Below, piece by piece: positions 1 to 9,748 of a DNA stretch of 64,000 nucleotides. How positions within the stretch are numbered: the first letter of the stretch is position 1; each line of letters opens with the position of its first letter. Origin of the DNA: CAZIUL01 sp964542475 (GTDB lineage: Bacteria > Planctomycetota > B15-G4 > CAYZWU01); contig CAZIUL010000007.1 in assembly GCA_964542475.1 (NCBI GenBank), forward strand, positions 1-64,000, in the 5' to 3' direction. The notes under the pieces are model-generated. The model saw only the letters and a program-made list of their open reading frames with translations, was not told where the DNA came from and ran no database searches. The translations under genes and the position numbers were made by a program.

Positions 1-53
1 TGTCAGCCGTGCCTGAGGTGAATAAGATCATCGAGAAAGTGCGGCGGGCTTGA
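1..53 (+). CDS. 3' end of an unidentified CDS (partial)
   Basis: The frame starting at base 3 stays open from the window edge to a TGA at 51-53 and reads SAVPEVNKIIEKVRRA, a charged helical tail. Only about 17 codons are visible, so the product cannot be named. An inverted-repeat element begins a few bases after the stop, which fits a real gene end. It could also be a chance open frame. Confidence 0.4.
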   Translation, partial: SAVPEVNKIIEKVRRA

Positions 54-56
54 GGC

Positions 57-232
57 TAGCCCGCAAATTTCATCCTCTCCTGCTGCGGCACCGTAACCTG
101 CGCTGTGGCTGCGTTTCATGCCAGGAGACGATCCTCAACCTGTAGGAACAGGCCTGCGGTCGTCACCTGACATGCGCCTTGCCACAACACAGTTTACGGT
201 GCCTCGGGACGAAGAGTATGAAATAAGCGGGC
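57..232. repeat. Inverted-repeat (MITE-like) element
   Basis: Imperfect terminal inverted repeats of about 51 bases lie at 59-109 and 181-232. Both outer ends read GCCCGC, and the inner ends share a 23-base block with 20 identities (GGCACCGTAA followed by CTG..TGTGGC). The central 70 bases carry no ORF. A second copy of the left arm lies at 45241-45287, so this is a dispersed family rather than a local hairpin. No transposase is visible; a non-autonomous element or a large terminator-like palindrome are the alternatives. Confidence 0.6.
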
Positions 233-314
233 CATGCCGTGAACTCTTATCTCTTGTCGGACCTGTCAGACGTTTTTCCTGAACGATAACTACTACTCGG
301 AAAGCTGCTGGCTG

Positions 315-3254
315 CTATTTATCGTACTCCAGGGCGTTGAAAAGCAGCACCTGCCCCTCCTCGGTCAGCGGGTAGGAGGTGCTCGGCATGGTCGGCTCGG
401 ACACACCCTGCACAGGATATAGCCACAAGCGGGCCTCTTCCGGGTTGTCGGCCTGCGCGGTATCATCACCGAATCCCATGCCGAAAATCAGCTCACCAGG
501 GATATTGCTCGAGGCAGAAGACAGAAACCGGAAAGAACCATCAACTGACGCGGCCGTGTAATCGCTGTAAACAGTGTCTTCCGTCAGATCCCTCATGTAG
601 GCTCCGGATAGATCCACTATGAAAATCTTCTCGTAGGCTCCTTCCTCACCGGTGTAGTTCAGCCTGTCCGACCGCGAAAAGGCGATGTAGCTGCAGGTCT
701 TATCCGCAATAAAATTATCTATCAGGCCGTTCTCGTTCGAGGCGAAGGAGGTAACGGGCATCGCGGCGATGGGGAAATCCATGTTCACCATAAACACCTG
801 CTGCGAATGGTTATTTGCAGGAGAAGCATACCTCATCGAGAAAAACAGCATTTCGGAGCCGTTGAACGGAAACCTGAAGATGTTCATGGTTTCAGGGCCC
901 CAGAAATCGCGTACTATCTCGTGACACTCGGTGTTCGTGGCCGGAATTATTCCGTTGTTGAACTCGGAACCGGTCAGGTCGAAAAGGGAATAATTGTTCA
1001 ATGTATCGACACCCACAAGGTTGGTTGTCTTGGTGCCCACGTTCCCGCTACCGGTTTCACCGCGGAAGAAGAAAATATAACGCCCGTCCGGCGAGGGGAA
1101 CAGCCCGCAAGGCCTGACATCCCCGTAGTAGTTGAAGGGAGGGTCCGGCTCCGAGTTGAATGGATAGTAGGGATTCTTGCCGGTCTGAGTCAGGTTATGC
1201 AGCTCGCCTGCAAAATCCAGGTACAGAAAAAAGTCGGTCATCGGAGTGTAATACGAAGGCACCGTCTCTTCCTTCTGGCCGCAAAAGAAAACTATCTTGT
1301 CCTCATCCAGAAAGTACGGGTCGTAAATTCCCCTTTCCTCCTGGAAATCACCCTTGAAAAACGAATCGTTCGTAATGGGCTCAAGAGTGCCCGCCTGCGA
1401 GCCGTCCGTTGTTGTCAGGTACAACTGGTCCACGTCGCTGTTTTCTCTTGTCACGAATGTCAGAAAGGTGCCTGGTCCGTCAGAAAGGCAGGATTTCGAT
1501 GCGCCGTTGTAAGCAGGACCGAACGGGTATGTATAACGCCCGTCGGCAAGGTTTGCCTCGGGAAAATTGGTCAGGTTCTTGATGTTGTTTTTTGAATAGT
1601 CCAGAATGCCCGCATCCGTGCATTGGATGTCGGTAAGCCCGAAAAGATCATAACAATATTCTCCGTAAATCCAACCGGATCCCCCGGTTTCGAGGTATCT
1701 CCCAGCCGCCCTAAGGCAAATGAGCTTGTTGTCTTCAGATCTGTGCCACTTCAACTCGGATGCGCTCGAATTAGCTTCTGTTACAAAAAAGGGATCAGTG
1801 CCGAAATATTTGACCTCATAACTATCCCCTCCGACAAGGGGAAGATCCTCCGAAGGAAAATACACCCCGGTCGAGGTTCCTTTGCCCGCGTGTGTATACC
1901 AGAGGACTGACGGCACATCGAGGGGCGGTTCAACAGGATCCGGGGGGGACTTAATACACTTGTTGCAGACCAAAAACAATGCGTGGGGATCAGGATCGCC
2001 TGCGAACGTCATCGAGTCGGCATAGATTCTCGTTTGCCTGTAGTTTGTGTTCAACAAGCTGTTGAGCTTGACTTTGCGCGCGTGTTTCCCCGTACCGGTC
2101 CCGGAAGTCCACTCATCATCCTTCCAAAGCCGGATCACATACAAGTCGTCAGCGGATTGAATATCACCGCTGCGATGCTTCACCACTGCTGCCATGAGCA
2201 TTCCGTCCGGGCTTATCGCAACGAAAGAGTCCCACGGAGATGTTCCTTTCAGCGGATTGTCGCTCGTCATCCTCGTGCCCGAAAGTTCGTAAAAATCGTT
2301 ATTCAGCACGTCGAGCACAAAAAAGCCGAACTCATCCCCATCTTTGAAATGATAGATGTTAAGATCTTTTTCCTTTACTCCCTGTTCATCGAATACAGGA
2401 ACAATTATGTGCTGAAGGTTCTTGTTCTCGGCGTTGCGGCATATTCGGTTGCGCATGTTAATGTCCATGCTGGAGCCTGTTTTGGCATATGTAAGCACCC
2501 TGCTGTCGTAGCCCGCATCTCCGGGAACGAGCGGTAAGATGCCGTTGAGATAGATGGAAGTACAGGGATCAGGATCCCCCGGATCAGGTACGCTGTCGCC
2601 TACGAAGGAGTAATGAGCGACATCCGTGTCGTCCACTATGGATTCTCCGTTCAAGAGCCCCGGCCCACCGCCTTCCGGTACCATGTTGTCGCCGGCGTAA
2701 GCGTCCTGCAGCCTTCCGATCGTTTCAATGTCGCTCAGGCTGTTTCCCTTTGCCAGCGCGAGGTCAGCCGTATACTTGCTGCTGACGATCACCACCTTGA
2801 TCCCGTTTGTGAGTTCGAAACCGTTCACAGGATCCTGTACAAAGCCTTGGAAAAACAGCTCGATATCATAACCAAGAACCGAGAACTCGCTGGGAACCAG
2901 CAGATAAAAGGAATAGCTTCCCGACAGATCCAACATTACGTTCGGCCCGGCAACGATAGGTATGAATGGAGGAAAAATGAACAACGGAGGAGGGGTTATG
3001 TTCGTTGGGAAAGGGGTCGTGTACCACGACAAGTACACACCAAAAGGTGATTCGGGCGTGCCCGTCACCTCCATTCCGAACATCGCCCCGGCCTGGATTT
3101 CAAACACTGTTGAGTTGTCCCCGCTCGTGTATGGCGGGTTCCCCTGCAAATCATCTATTATGAGCGATGGACCGGGCGATTGCCCCTTCAGCAGGCCGGA
3201 AAATGCGAAAAAGAAAACCAACACCGGGATAAAAAACGCCTTCCTTGCTATCAC
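315..3254 (-). CDS. Large exported protein of unknown function, TolB-like propeller segments
   Basis: About 979 residues from a GTG start that has AGGGGG five bases upstream; the longer frame would need a TTG. The product starts with a clear signal peptide (MIARKAFFIPVLVFFFAF..., cleavage near GLLKGQ). Segments such as AISPDGMLMAAVV and FPSPDGRYIFFF resemble the SPDG blades of TolB/WD40-like beta-propellers, and the protein is rich in Asp, Pro and aromatic residues as in secreted beta proteins. No catalytic motif was recognised. It lies alone on the minus strand, with a 23-base palindrome about 125 bases upstream of the start. It is probably periplasmic or extracellular; its role is unknown. 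Confidence 0.7.
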   Translation of the reverse strand: MIARKAFFIPVLVFFFAFSGLLKGQSPGPSLIIDDLQGNPPYTSGDNSTVFEIQAGAMFGMEVTGTPESPFGVYLSWYTTPFPTNITPPPLFIFPPFIPIVAGPNVMLDLSGSYSFYLLVPSEFSVLGYDIELFFQGFVQDPVNGFELTNGIKVVIVSSKYTADLALAKGNSLSDIETIGRLQDAYAGDNMVPEGGGPGLLNGESIVDDTDVAHYSFVGDSVPDPGDPDPCTSIYLNGILPLVPGDAGYDSRVLTYAKTGSSMDINMRNRICRNAENKNLQHIIVPVFDEQGVKEKDLNIYHFKDGDEFGFFVLDVLNNDFYELSGTRMTSDNPLKGTSPWDSFVAISPDGMLMAAVVKHRSGDIQSADDLYVIRLWKDDEWTSGTGTGKHARKVKLNSLLNTNYRQTRIYADSMTFAGDPDPHALFLVCNKCIKSPPDPVEPPLDVPSVLWYTHAGKGTSTGVYFPSEDLPLVGGDSYEVKYFGTDPFFVTEANSSASELKWHRSEDNKLICLRAAGRYLETGGSGWIYGEYCYDLFGLTDIQCTDAGILDYSKNNIKNLTNFPEANLADGRYTYPFGPAYNGASKSCLSDGPGTFLTFVTRENSDVDQLYLTTTDGSQAGTLEPITNDSFFKGDFQEERGIYDPYFLDEDKIVFFCGQKEETVPSYYTPMTDFFLYLDFAGELHNLTQTGKNPYYPFNSEPDPPFNYYGDVRPCGLFPSPDGRYIFFFRGETGSGNVGTKTTNLVGVDTLNNYSLFDLTGSEFNNGIIPATNTECHEIVRDFWGPETMNIFRFPFNGSEMLFFSMRYASPANNHSQQVFMVNMDFPIAAMPVTSFASNENGLIDNFIADKTCSYIAFSRSDRLNYTGEEGAYEKIFIVDLSGAYMRDLTEDTVYSDYTAASVDGSFRFLSSASSNIPGELIFGMGFGDDTAQADNPEEARLWLYPVQGVSEPTMPSTSYPLTEEGQVLLFNALEYDK

Positions 3255-3637
3255 GTCAACCCCCTGTAAGATCCTCAAAAAAGGTGAATATGCGCCTGAA
3301 AAATCATGTATTCAACAGATTATTCGGTGTGCCCGGCCAAGCGAAAAAAGGAACCTGGATCGGGCTTACGGCTGAACGATTATATGCGCACAGCGCATAT
3401 AAAACCATTTATATTTTAATATTGCCCAGAGCCAAAACAAGTCAGCAGCAACGTAAAATCCGGTTTTATCCGTTAAACCTGCTGTACCTTGATTACTATA
3501 CCCTACTGCCATGATATGTCAAGGGCACAAACAGCGCAGGCAATGCAACTACTTAAATGACAAGAAAATACATAACTCTTGCGTTGGCGGCATCGACACC
3601 GGCGACCCTGTCCGGCCATGTCCGGAATTATGCTGGT
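3255..3637. other. Intergenic region with a perfect palindrome
   Basis: This non-coding stretch separates two minus-strand genes. It contains a perfect 10+3+10 palindrome at 3380-3402 (TTATATGCGC, ACA spacer) and AT-rich sequence at 3400-3425. The palindrome lies upstream of the 979-residue exported protein and has no T tract on the minus strand, so an operator or a cruciform is more likely than a terminator for that strand. Nothing else was recognised here. Confidence 0.5.
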
Positions 3638-4585
3638 TTACTGATCAGCTATCTCGAATCCAATTCCGGTCAAACCGGTATTCACTTCAAGGTTCGAATA
3701 ATACACCAGGTGCTTGGACACCAGCTTTCCTTCCCTGACAACGGTTTTTTTCACCTTGGCAGGAAGCATTAAGCCGCCGACTTTCTCTCGCATTAAAACA
3801 TCCACATACACGATCTCGGTCAGATCCGTGTTCTCAACACCGGTCAAAAAGGCCATTCGCCTCAAGCTGTTGGTTTCCTTATCGACGTATAGGGCAAGCA
3901 CGTTCCCCTTGAATCGCGCCCCCTTCTCCTTGATATCGACAAGGAACTTATGGCTTTTTACCTGTTGCGTTTTGTCACCGGTATAGCATTCCCAGCAGGC
4001 CTCTCCCGCATACTCCAGGGTAGCGGTTTCAAGGTCCAGGCAAAACGGCGCCAGCAGGATCAGGTTGTTTAGAAAAAGCCTTGCGGTAGAATTTTCGATA
4101 ACAAGAGGATATTCGGGGGAGAAGGTCAATATCTTCCCTTCCCTGAAAATGAAGGGGCCGTCATCACCGATAATTTCACGGTAATCAAGCAACAGCTTGC
4201 GGTCTCTTGGCATCGGATAATCAAAATCGGTTCGCGCCTTCAGGCTCTTGCCCGGCCGGATGTAACCCTTGGCGGTTTCTAAGAACACGAGACTGCCACC
4301 AGGATTGTAGTGCTTGTGCTTGTACCCAAACGTCAGATCCTCGAGCTTCAGAAAGGCATTTTCCCCTCCAAGCACTTCCCGGACCTTTGCAAGAAGCTTT
4401 CCGGCATCAACCGGCTCAGCGGCTTCGACCAGCTCCTCGCCCGGGCAAACGGGAACAGTCAGCTCCTCCGGCTCGGCTTTCTTCTCAGCATCTGAATCCT
4501 GTCCGTGAAGAGGCAATGCCCCCACAACGAAGACAGCTATGAGAACAAATGTAAAATAAAGAATGCGTCTTTTTCCATCGACCAT
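3638..4585 (-). CDS. Exported protein, possibly LolA/LolB-like fold
   Basis: A 315-residue protein with an AAAGGAG ribosome site upstream and a signal peptide (MVDGKRRILYFTFVLIAVFVVGALPLHGQ). After an acidic linker come about 270 residues of beta-rich sequence, including VFLETAKGYIRPGKSLKARTD and alternating strands near the C-terminus (GGLMLPAKVKKTVVREGKL). The pattern of a lipid- or ligand-binding half barrel resembles DUF4292/LolA-type proteins, but no family signature was certain. It is monocistronic, between an unknown exported protein and truD. The product is probably periplasmic; function is unknown. Confidence 0.6.
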   Translation of the reverse strand: MVDGKRRILYFTFVLIAVFVVGALPLHGQDSDAEKKAEPEELTVPVCPGEELVEAAEPVDAGKLLAKVREVLGGENAFLKLEDLTFGYKHKHYNPGGSLVFLETAKGYIRPGKSLKARTDFDYPMPRDRKLLLDYREIIGDDGPFIFREGKILTFSPEYPLVIENSTARLFLNNLILLAPFCLDLETATLEYAGEACWECYTGDKTQQVKSHKFLVDIKEKGARFKGNVLALYVDKETNSLRRMAFLTGVENTDLTEIVYVDVLMREKVGGLMLPAKVKKTVVREGKLVSKHLVYYSNLEVNTGLTGIGFEIADQ

Positions 4586-4769
4586 TGCATACTCCTTTAC
4601 CGTCCATTGTTTGCTTGACGTATCAATGCGACTCTTAATATGTTTGGATGCTCACAGAGCCTCGAACACTTCTTATTCTACGCGGCAAAAAAACGTTCTG
4701 CTAATCCAAATCGACCTGCCTGACATACCCTTTTACACAAGTTCGATATAGCAAGGAAGGCCTGAGCTG

Positions 4770-5987
4770 TTATTCTATGCACTTGGTGATCTCACGCAGA
4801 ACAACGCTGGCATAGGATCCGGGGGGCAGACGGAAATCGAGATCCAAGCCCTCTTCTGTTTCCTTCACCGCCCATTCTTCGAGCGGCACCCTCAGAGGCC
4901 TCCTGGCACCCCGCAACCGTATGCCGAACCTTCCTCTAATATCTTCGAGTTCGAGGCCGGTTTCCTTGAGTACTTCCAATTCCATCGCGCCGGGTTCTTT
5001 CCGTGCTCTGAGCATACGGTTCCCAAAGATCGGTCCCGAAGGGCTGATCTCGAAAGAATCCAGCCTCGCTTTTTCCTTTTCGGAATCTTCCACCAGGAAA
5101 GAAGCGCCGTTCCTGTGAATGTAGGCTATTTCCCCATCTTCGAGCTTGTCAAGCCGGTCAAGCCTCATATTCAGGTACCGGTTGAAATAGTACGACTGGA
5201 ATGCGGAAAGATAGATCTTCATCATCCGACGTTCGATTGCAGCCACAGCCTTGTCAAAGCGTCCTTCGTGTCCGGCCAGCACCTGAAGCACTCTCCGTTC
5301 GTACTTGTGCGAAGGTCCAAGCCGTTTCAGCGCACCCTCGTAGTCGGCCTTCCGATAACAGGCAATGACCTCGTTGTACCCCGCATCAAAGCTCTCCCTC
5401 GGGGTTCCCACGAGTATATCCGCAAAGCCCTTGTAGTCCTTTTTTATAACAGCTTCTCCAAGAGTGTGCGTATTCCCCAGATTTCCAAACCGCTGCGGAC
5501 CGAAAAAATTGGGAACACCCGCCGCAAGAAACCGTTCGGCGACAGCTGCTGCCTTCTCAGCCGCGCCCGGCAATGGATGCCTGATGCGAATCCTGAACCG
5601 GTTGCCTTTCAGGTGCCCCATTTTCAGTTTGTTGTTGTGATAAGCGAAATCCAGGATCTTGACCCCGCTGATCTCCAACCCCTTCAGGTCAGCGGGTTTT
5701 ACGTGCTCGATCGAAACGTACTGGTGTGTCACGGCATCGGCATCTTTCAGGCCGGCCACACCGAATTCGCGTGTCTCCCTTTTCAGGGCGCGGGCCAACC
5801 TCCAGATCGCTTCGAATGTTGGAATACCGCGCTTTTCAATGAAAAGATAAAGGTGTGTTCCTTTTCCGCTGAGGCTGTAAAGGGGGACCTCTTCAACGAA
5901 AAAGTCCTCCTTGCGCTCCCTGATCCTCCCTCCTGTTCCTTCCAGGTCCGAGGTGAGGCAAGGCCAAGAGCCGGTCGGATTTTCCAT
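4770..5987 (-). CDS. truD: tRNA pseudouridine synthase D
   Basis: A 405-residue member of the TruD family, which makes pseudouridine 13 in tRNA-Glu. The family motif is clear: FGVAGLKDADAVTHQYVSI, with the presumed catalytic Asp at residue 82. The N-terminal EDFFVEEVPLY and the central RFGNLGNTHTLGEAVI block are also typical, and the family's inserted TRUD domain accounts for the middle third. Length is slightly above the usual 340-400. It is the last gene of the minus-strand run beginning at rny, about 20 bases after nadK, so it is probably cotranscribed with it. Confidence 0.93.
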   Translation of the reverse strand: MENPTGSWPCLTSDLEGTGGRIRERKEDFFVEEVPLYSLSGKGTHLYLFIEKRGIPTFEAIWRLARALKRETREFGVAGLKDADAVTHQYVSIEHVKPADLKGLEISGVKILDFAYHNNKLKMGHLKGNRFRIRIRHPLPGAAEKAAAVAERFLAAGVPNFFGPQRFGNLGNTHTLGEAVIKKDYKGFADILVGTPRESFDAGYNEVIACYRKADYEGALKRLGPSHKYERRVLQVLAGHEGRFDKAVAAIERRMMKIYLSAFQSYYFNRYLNMRLDRLDKLEDGEIAYIHRNGASFLVEDSEKEKARLDSFEISPSGPIFGNRMLRARKEPGAMELEVLKETGLELEDIRGRFGIRLRGARRPLRVPLEEWAVKETEEGLDLDFRLPPGSYASVVLREITKCIE

Positions 5988-6007
5988 CCATCACATCCCT
6001 GGGTCCG

Positions 6008-6880
6008 TCAGAACTGCCTTGTGGTGTTTAGGAGGGTAGTACCTCCCCAGTTGAACTTTTGACGAAGAGTATCGAAATAAGTGCGGCCTTCGACGCGCAC
6101 CAGCTTGAACGAAACAGACGCGGCCCGTATCAGGACTCTCTCCTTGGAGGCCAGCTTGTGGACACGCTGGCCGTCCAGGGTCAAGCTCAAAGTGTTGCGG
6201 CTCGCGCCCGGCTTCAGCTCGATGTTTCTGTCCGCCCGAACCGCAAGCGGGCGCACGGTCAACGCATGCGAACAAACGGGAGTTATTGCAAAGGCACGCA
6301 GTGATGGCTCCATGATCGGCCCGCCGGCAGAAAGAGAATGAGCCGTAGATCCCACGGGAGTGGCCACGACAACCCCGTCTCCATTGAAAGTGGTCATGTA
6401 TCCTTTGTCGATCCTCAGCTCCACCATGATCATGCGCGATGCCGAACCGGCCTGGGAACCGGATGACACGAGCGCATCGTTGAGCGCAAGCCCCTTGAAC
6501 GTTGTCTCCGCCCCCTTGCGCACCCGGCAGGAAAGCATCATGCGCTCCTCGATCCGGGCTTTCCCTTTAATTATTTTTTTCAGGTTTTCATCGCAGTCTT
6601 CGGGAGTGAGCTCGGAAAGAAAACCGAAACGACCGACATGAATGCCTATGGAGGGGATCTGGTTCCTGCCCATGCGTGCAGCAACCGATAGAATGGAGCC
6701 GTCCCCGCCGAGAATCACCATCAAGTCGGCCCGCACCCGGCTCAGACTTTTTTCCGGATCGAGCTCGAGCCGGACCGATTTCACCAGCGGTTTCACAAGC
6801 TGGATGATGCGATCAGAGAAGCTCCTGATCTTCGGCTGGCGCCCGTCTCCGAGTACGAGAACGCGTTTCACTGGTTTCAT
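6008..6880 (-). CDS. nadK: NAD kinase
   Basis: Makes NADP from NAD and ATP in the cytoplasm. The 290 residues from the ATG at 6880 contain GGDGS at 58-62, the ND pair (ALNDALV) near 133 and the NGDGVVVATPVGSTA block at 165-179, all hallmarks of the family. A longer frame exists only from a TTG at 6907, and neither start has a strong ribosome site. The gene overlaps the end of dxs by 68 bases in another frame, so translational coupling is likely. Neighbours supply isoprenoid precursors, whose pathway uses NADPH. Confidence 0.92.
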   Translation of the reverse strand: MKPVKRVLVLGDGRQPKIRSFSDRIIQLVKPLVKSVRLELDPEKSLSRVRADLMVILGGDGSILSVAARMGRNQIPSIGIHVGRFGFLSELTPEDCDENLKKIIKGKARIEERMMLSCRVRKGAETTFKGLALNDALVSSGSQAGSASRMIMVELRIDKGYMTTFNGDGVVVATPVGSTAHSLSAGGPIMEPSLRAFAITPVCSHALTVRPLAVRADRNIELKPGASRNTLSLTLDGQRVHKLASKERVLIRAASVSFKLVRVEGRTYFDTLRQKFNWGGTTLLNTTRQF

Positions 6881-8768
6881 CGACACAATCCATAATCTGT
6901 TGTGCAATGGCCGCAGGACTGAGCTTCAGAATTTCCAGAAGCTCCTGGCGGGAGGCGTGCTCGACGAACCGGTCTTCGACTCCCAACCTGAGAAGCTTCC
7001 CCTTGTAGCCTGCATCCCCCAGATACTCTCCGACCGCGGAACCCATGCCTCCCGCAAGAGCATGCTCTTCCACGGTAACCACCACCCGTTTACCCCGAAT
7101 GTGTCGGTGCAACAGCTTCTTGTCGAGCGGCTTGACAAAACGGAGGTTTATCACGGCAGGGTAGAGGTTGTGTTTTGCCATGATGTTCATGGCTTCGAGG
7201 CACTCGATTACAATGGGGCCGTAACCTATTATCAATACGTCATCACCATCGTTGAGCAGTTCTCCCCTGCCGTGCTCGATCGGGGCCACCGGCAGATCAT
7301 CAATGGAAGCGGAAGCCCGTGGATACCTGAGCGCAACCGGGCCCTTCCAATCCAGCAGGCCAAAGCGGATCATGGCCTTGAACTCTTTTGCGTTTTTAGG
7401 AGACATCAAGGTGATACCGGGCAAAACTCGTAAAAAAGAGATGTCGTAGACACCGTGATGGGTAGGGCCGTCCTGACCCACAACTCCGCCCCTGTCCATT
7501 GCAAGCAGGACATTGCTCTTCTGGAGGCAGATCTCCTGGAAGATCTGGTCGTAGCAGCGCTGAATGAAGGTCGAGTATATGGCCACAACAGGCCTGGATC
7601 CTGCTGCTGCCAGGCCGCCCGCGAACGCTATTGCGTGCTGCTCTGTTATCCCTGTGTCGAAAAAACGGTTCGGAAATTCTGAAGCGAACTTCTTGAGCCC
7701 CGTTCCATCAGGCATGGCGGCGGTTATACCAACCACTTTCTCGTTCTTCGCCGCCAGCTCGGTTATGGTTTTTCCGAATATTGATGTGTAGCTTTCTTTC
7801 TTGGCGGAAGAGTTGTTGTTGGATTTGATACGAATCTTGCCGTCCTTGCCTTGTTCCATCTTACCCGCGCCCGGGCTTACGCCGTGAAACGATTCCGGAT
7901 CATCGACCGCATACTCGTACCCCTTTCCCTTCTCGGTCAAAATGTGCAGCAGGCATACCCCTTTGATCGACCTCAGGTCCTTGAACGTGTCTATCAAGCC
8001 CTGAATGTCGTGCCCGTCAATCGGACCGTAGTAGGCCAGGCCGAACTCCTCGAACAGCCTGCCCGGCACAAGTGTTTTTTTCAGCGTCTTCACAAGATCT
8101 GAAATCCCCTTGTCCATCTTCTCGCCGATGATGGGAAGCTTCTGAACTATGTTTTGCAGCTCCTTCTTCATCCCCGTGTAAAGGGTTCCCATCCGGATTC
8201 GGCTCAAGTACTTTGCCAGTGCACCAACAGTTTTCGATATGGACATCTCGTTGTCGTTCAAAACAATGAGCATGTTCCGATCCTTCTGCCCCGCCCAGTT
8301 GAGAGCCTCAAGAGCAACGCCCGAGCCGAGGCTGGCATCACCGATAACCGCTATAGCCTTTCTGTCGACATCTATTATCTCGTCCCAGCAGGCGCCGCCG
8401 AGCCCGAGCGAGATCGAGGTTCCGGCATGGCCTGTGTGAAAACAATCGTATGGAGACTCGGGTGGATACGGGAATCCTGAAATCCCGCCCTTTTTCCGGA
8501 TGGTATGGAAGTTTTTCCTGCGGCCGGTGAGGATCTTGTGGGGATAACACTGATGACCGACATCAAATACCAGCCTGTCCCTCGACAGGTCAAAACAGTA
8601 GTGAAGCGCGATTGTCAGCTCGACCACGCCAAGGCTGGATGCCAGATGCCCGCCGTTCTGGAAAACCGTTTTAAGGATCTCAAAACGTATCTCCTTGGCC
8701 AACTCGGGTAGGTTTTCCAAGTTCAGCTTGCGCAGGTCTTCAGGTGAGTTAATCTTGTCCAAAAGCAT
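6813..8768 (-). CDS. dxs: 1-deoxy-D-xylulose-5-phosphate synthase
   Basis: First enzyme of the methylerythritol phosphate route: condenses pyruvate and glyceraldehyde 3-phosphate with thiamine diphosphate. At 651 residues it has GHQCYPHK at 71-78, the cofactor motif GDASLGSG at 143-150 followed by NDN at 171-173, and the transketolase-type pyrimidine domain motif TEQHAIAFAGG. The C-terminal transketolase domain is complete (GGMGSAVGEYL). It lies 14 bases after ispA in the same direction, a common dxs-ispA pairing. Its 3' end overlaps nadK. Confidence 0.96.
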   Translation of the reverse strand: MLLDKINSPEDLRKLNLENLPELAKEIRFEILKTVFQNGGHLASSLGVVELTIALHYCFDLSRDRLVFDVGHQCYPHKILTGRRKNFHTIRKKGGISGFPYPPESPYDCFHTGHAGTSISLGLGGACWDEIIDVDRKAIAVIGDASLGSGVALEALNWAGQKDRNMLIVLNDNEMSISKTVGALAKYLSRIRMGTLYTGMKKELQNIVQKLPIIGEKMDKGISDLVKTLKKTLVPGRLFEEFGLAYYGPIDGHDIQGLIDTFKDLRSIKGVCLLHILTEKGKGYEYAVDDPESFHGVSPGAGKMEQGKDGKIRIKSNNNSSAKKESYTSIFGKTITELAAKNEKVVGITAAMPDGTGLKKFASEFPNRFFDTGITEQHAIAFAGGLAAAGSRPVVAIYSTFIQRCYDQIFQEICLQKSNVLLAMDRGGVVGQDGPTHHGVYDISFLRVLPGITLMSPKNAKEFKAMIRFGLLDWKGPVALRYPRASASIDDLPVAPIEHGRGELLNDGDDVLIIGYGPIVIECLEAMNIMAKHNLYPAVINLRFVKPLDKKLLHRHIRGKRVVVTVEEHALAGGMGSAVGEYLGDAGYKGKLLRLGVEDRFVEHASRQELLEILKLSPAAIAQQIMDCVDETSETRSRTRRRAPAEDQELL

Positions 8769-8782
8769 GATATCAGTTTTTT

Positions 8783-9691
8783 CTAACAGTTCCTGTTCAA
8801 CATGTACAGCACCATTTCCCTCAGCGGTTCGAACCGCTCCTTAGGTACGAGCAGGTCAAGCGCTGTGTCAGTCATCTCTTTCGCCTTTGTTCTGGAGGCG
8901 TCGAGGCCGATTGCCGCCGGATAGGTCATCTTACCTTCGAGGATGTCTTTTCCAGCGGTCTTCCCTAACTGCTCGGACGTGGATTCTATGTCCAGGATAT
9001 CATCGATCACCTGGAAAACGAGCCCGATCCATTCGCCGGCCTCAGCCATGCGGCCGGCGGTATCCGTATCAGCACCGGCTGATATCGCGCCTATCTCAAA
9101 TGCCGACCTGATCATGGCGGCTGTCTTCGCCTCGTGGATGGCCCTGACCTTTTCGATTTCGGGTTCCTTCCGCTCTCCCAGAAGATCCCGCATCTGGCCC
9201 AGCACCATGCCCGCTGCACCGGCCGCTTCAGCCAGCACCAAAGCCAGGGACGCGGCCATTTTTTTTTCCGGCGTCTTTCCCGCGATCACTTCGAATGCAA
9301 GCGTCAGAAGAGCGTCTCCCGCCAGAACAGCCGTGGCCTCATCGAACGCCATGTGACAGGAGGGCTTGCCCCTTCTGAAATCATCATCATCCATCGCGGG
9401 CAGATCATCGTGAATGAGCGAATAAGTGTGAACCAGTTCCAGCGCGCAGGCCGCTGGAAGCGCGTCCTCCTCCCTGCCATCCAGGCATTGGTTCACCAGG
9501 AGGCAGAGGCACGGTCTCAGCCGTTTGCCCCCGGAAAAAACCGAATAGCGCATGGCTTCGTGCAGCCGCCCGCCAAATCCATCGAGGCTCGGAAGTTGGC
9601 GATCCAGGGCCGCGTCGACCTTTTGCCGCGCGTTTTCGAAATCGGTCTTCCACACAGGACTGACTCTCTCAAAGAAACCGGTTGGCTGCAT
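8783..9691 (-). CDS. ispA: Polyprenyl (farnesyl/geranylgeranyl) diphosphate synthase
   Basis: A 302-residue trans-prenyltransferase with the first Asp-rich motif DDLPAMDDDDFRRGKP at about 95-110 and the second (DDILD) at about 230-234. Position and length fit the IspA short-chain group, which makes farnesyl diphosphate for undecaprenol and quinones. Chain length cannot be fixed from the sequence alone. The start gives MQPTGFFERVSPVW; later starts cannot be excluded. No xseB was seen between it and ymdB. Confidence 0.9.
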   Translation of the reverse strand: MQPTGFFERVSPVWKTDFENARQKVDAALDRQLPSLDGFGGRLHEAMRYSVFSGGKRLRPCLCLLVNQCLDGREEDALPAACALELVHTYSLIHDDLPAMDDDDFRRGKPSCHMAFDEATAVLAGDALLTLAFEVIAGKTPEKKMAASLALVLAEAAGAAGMVLGQMRDLLGERKEPEIEKVRAIHEAKTAAMIRSAFEIGAISAGADTDTAGRMAEAGEWIGLVFQVIDDILDIESTSEQLGKTAGKDILEGKMTYPAAIGLDASRTKAKEMTDTALDLLVPKERFEPLREMVLYMLNRNC

Positions 9692-9748
9692 TGCCTTTGC
9701 CCGCCGTTCGCTACGGGTGTTGGCGCACGGACGTCGCGCAGCCTTCGG

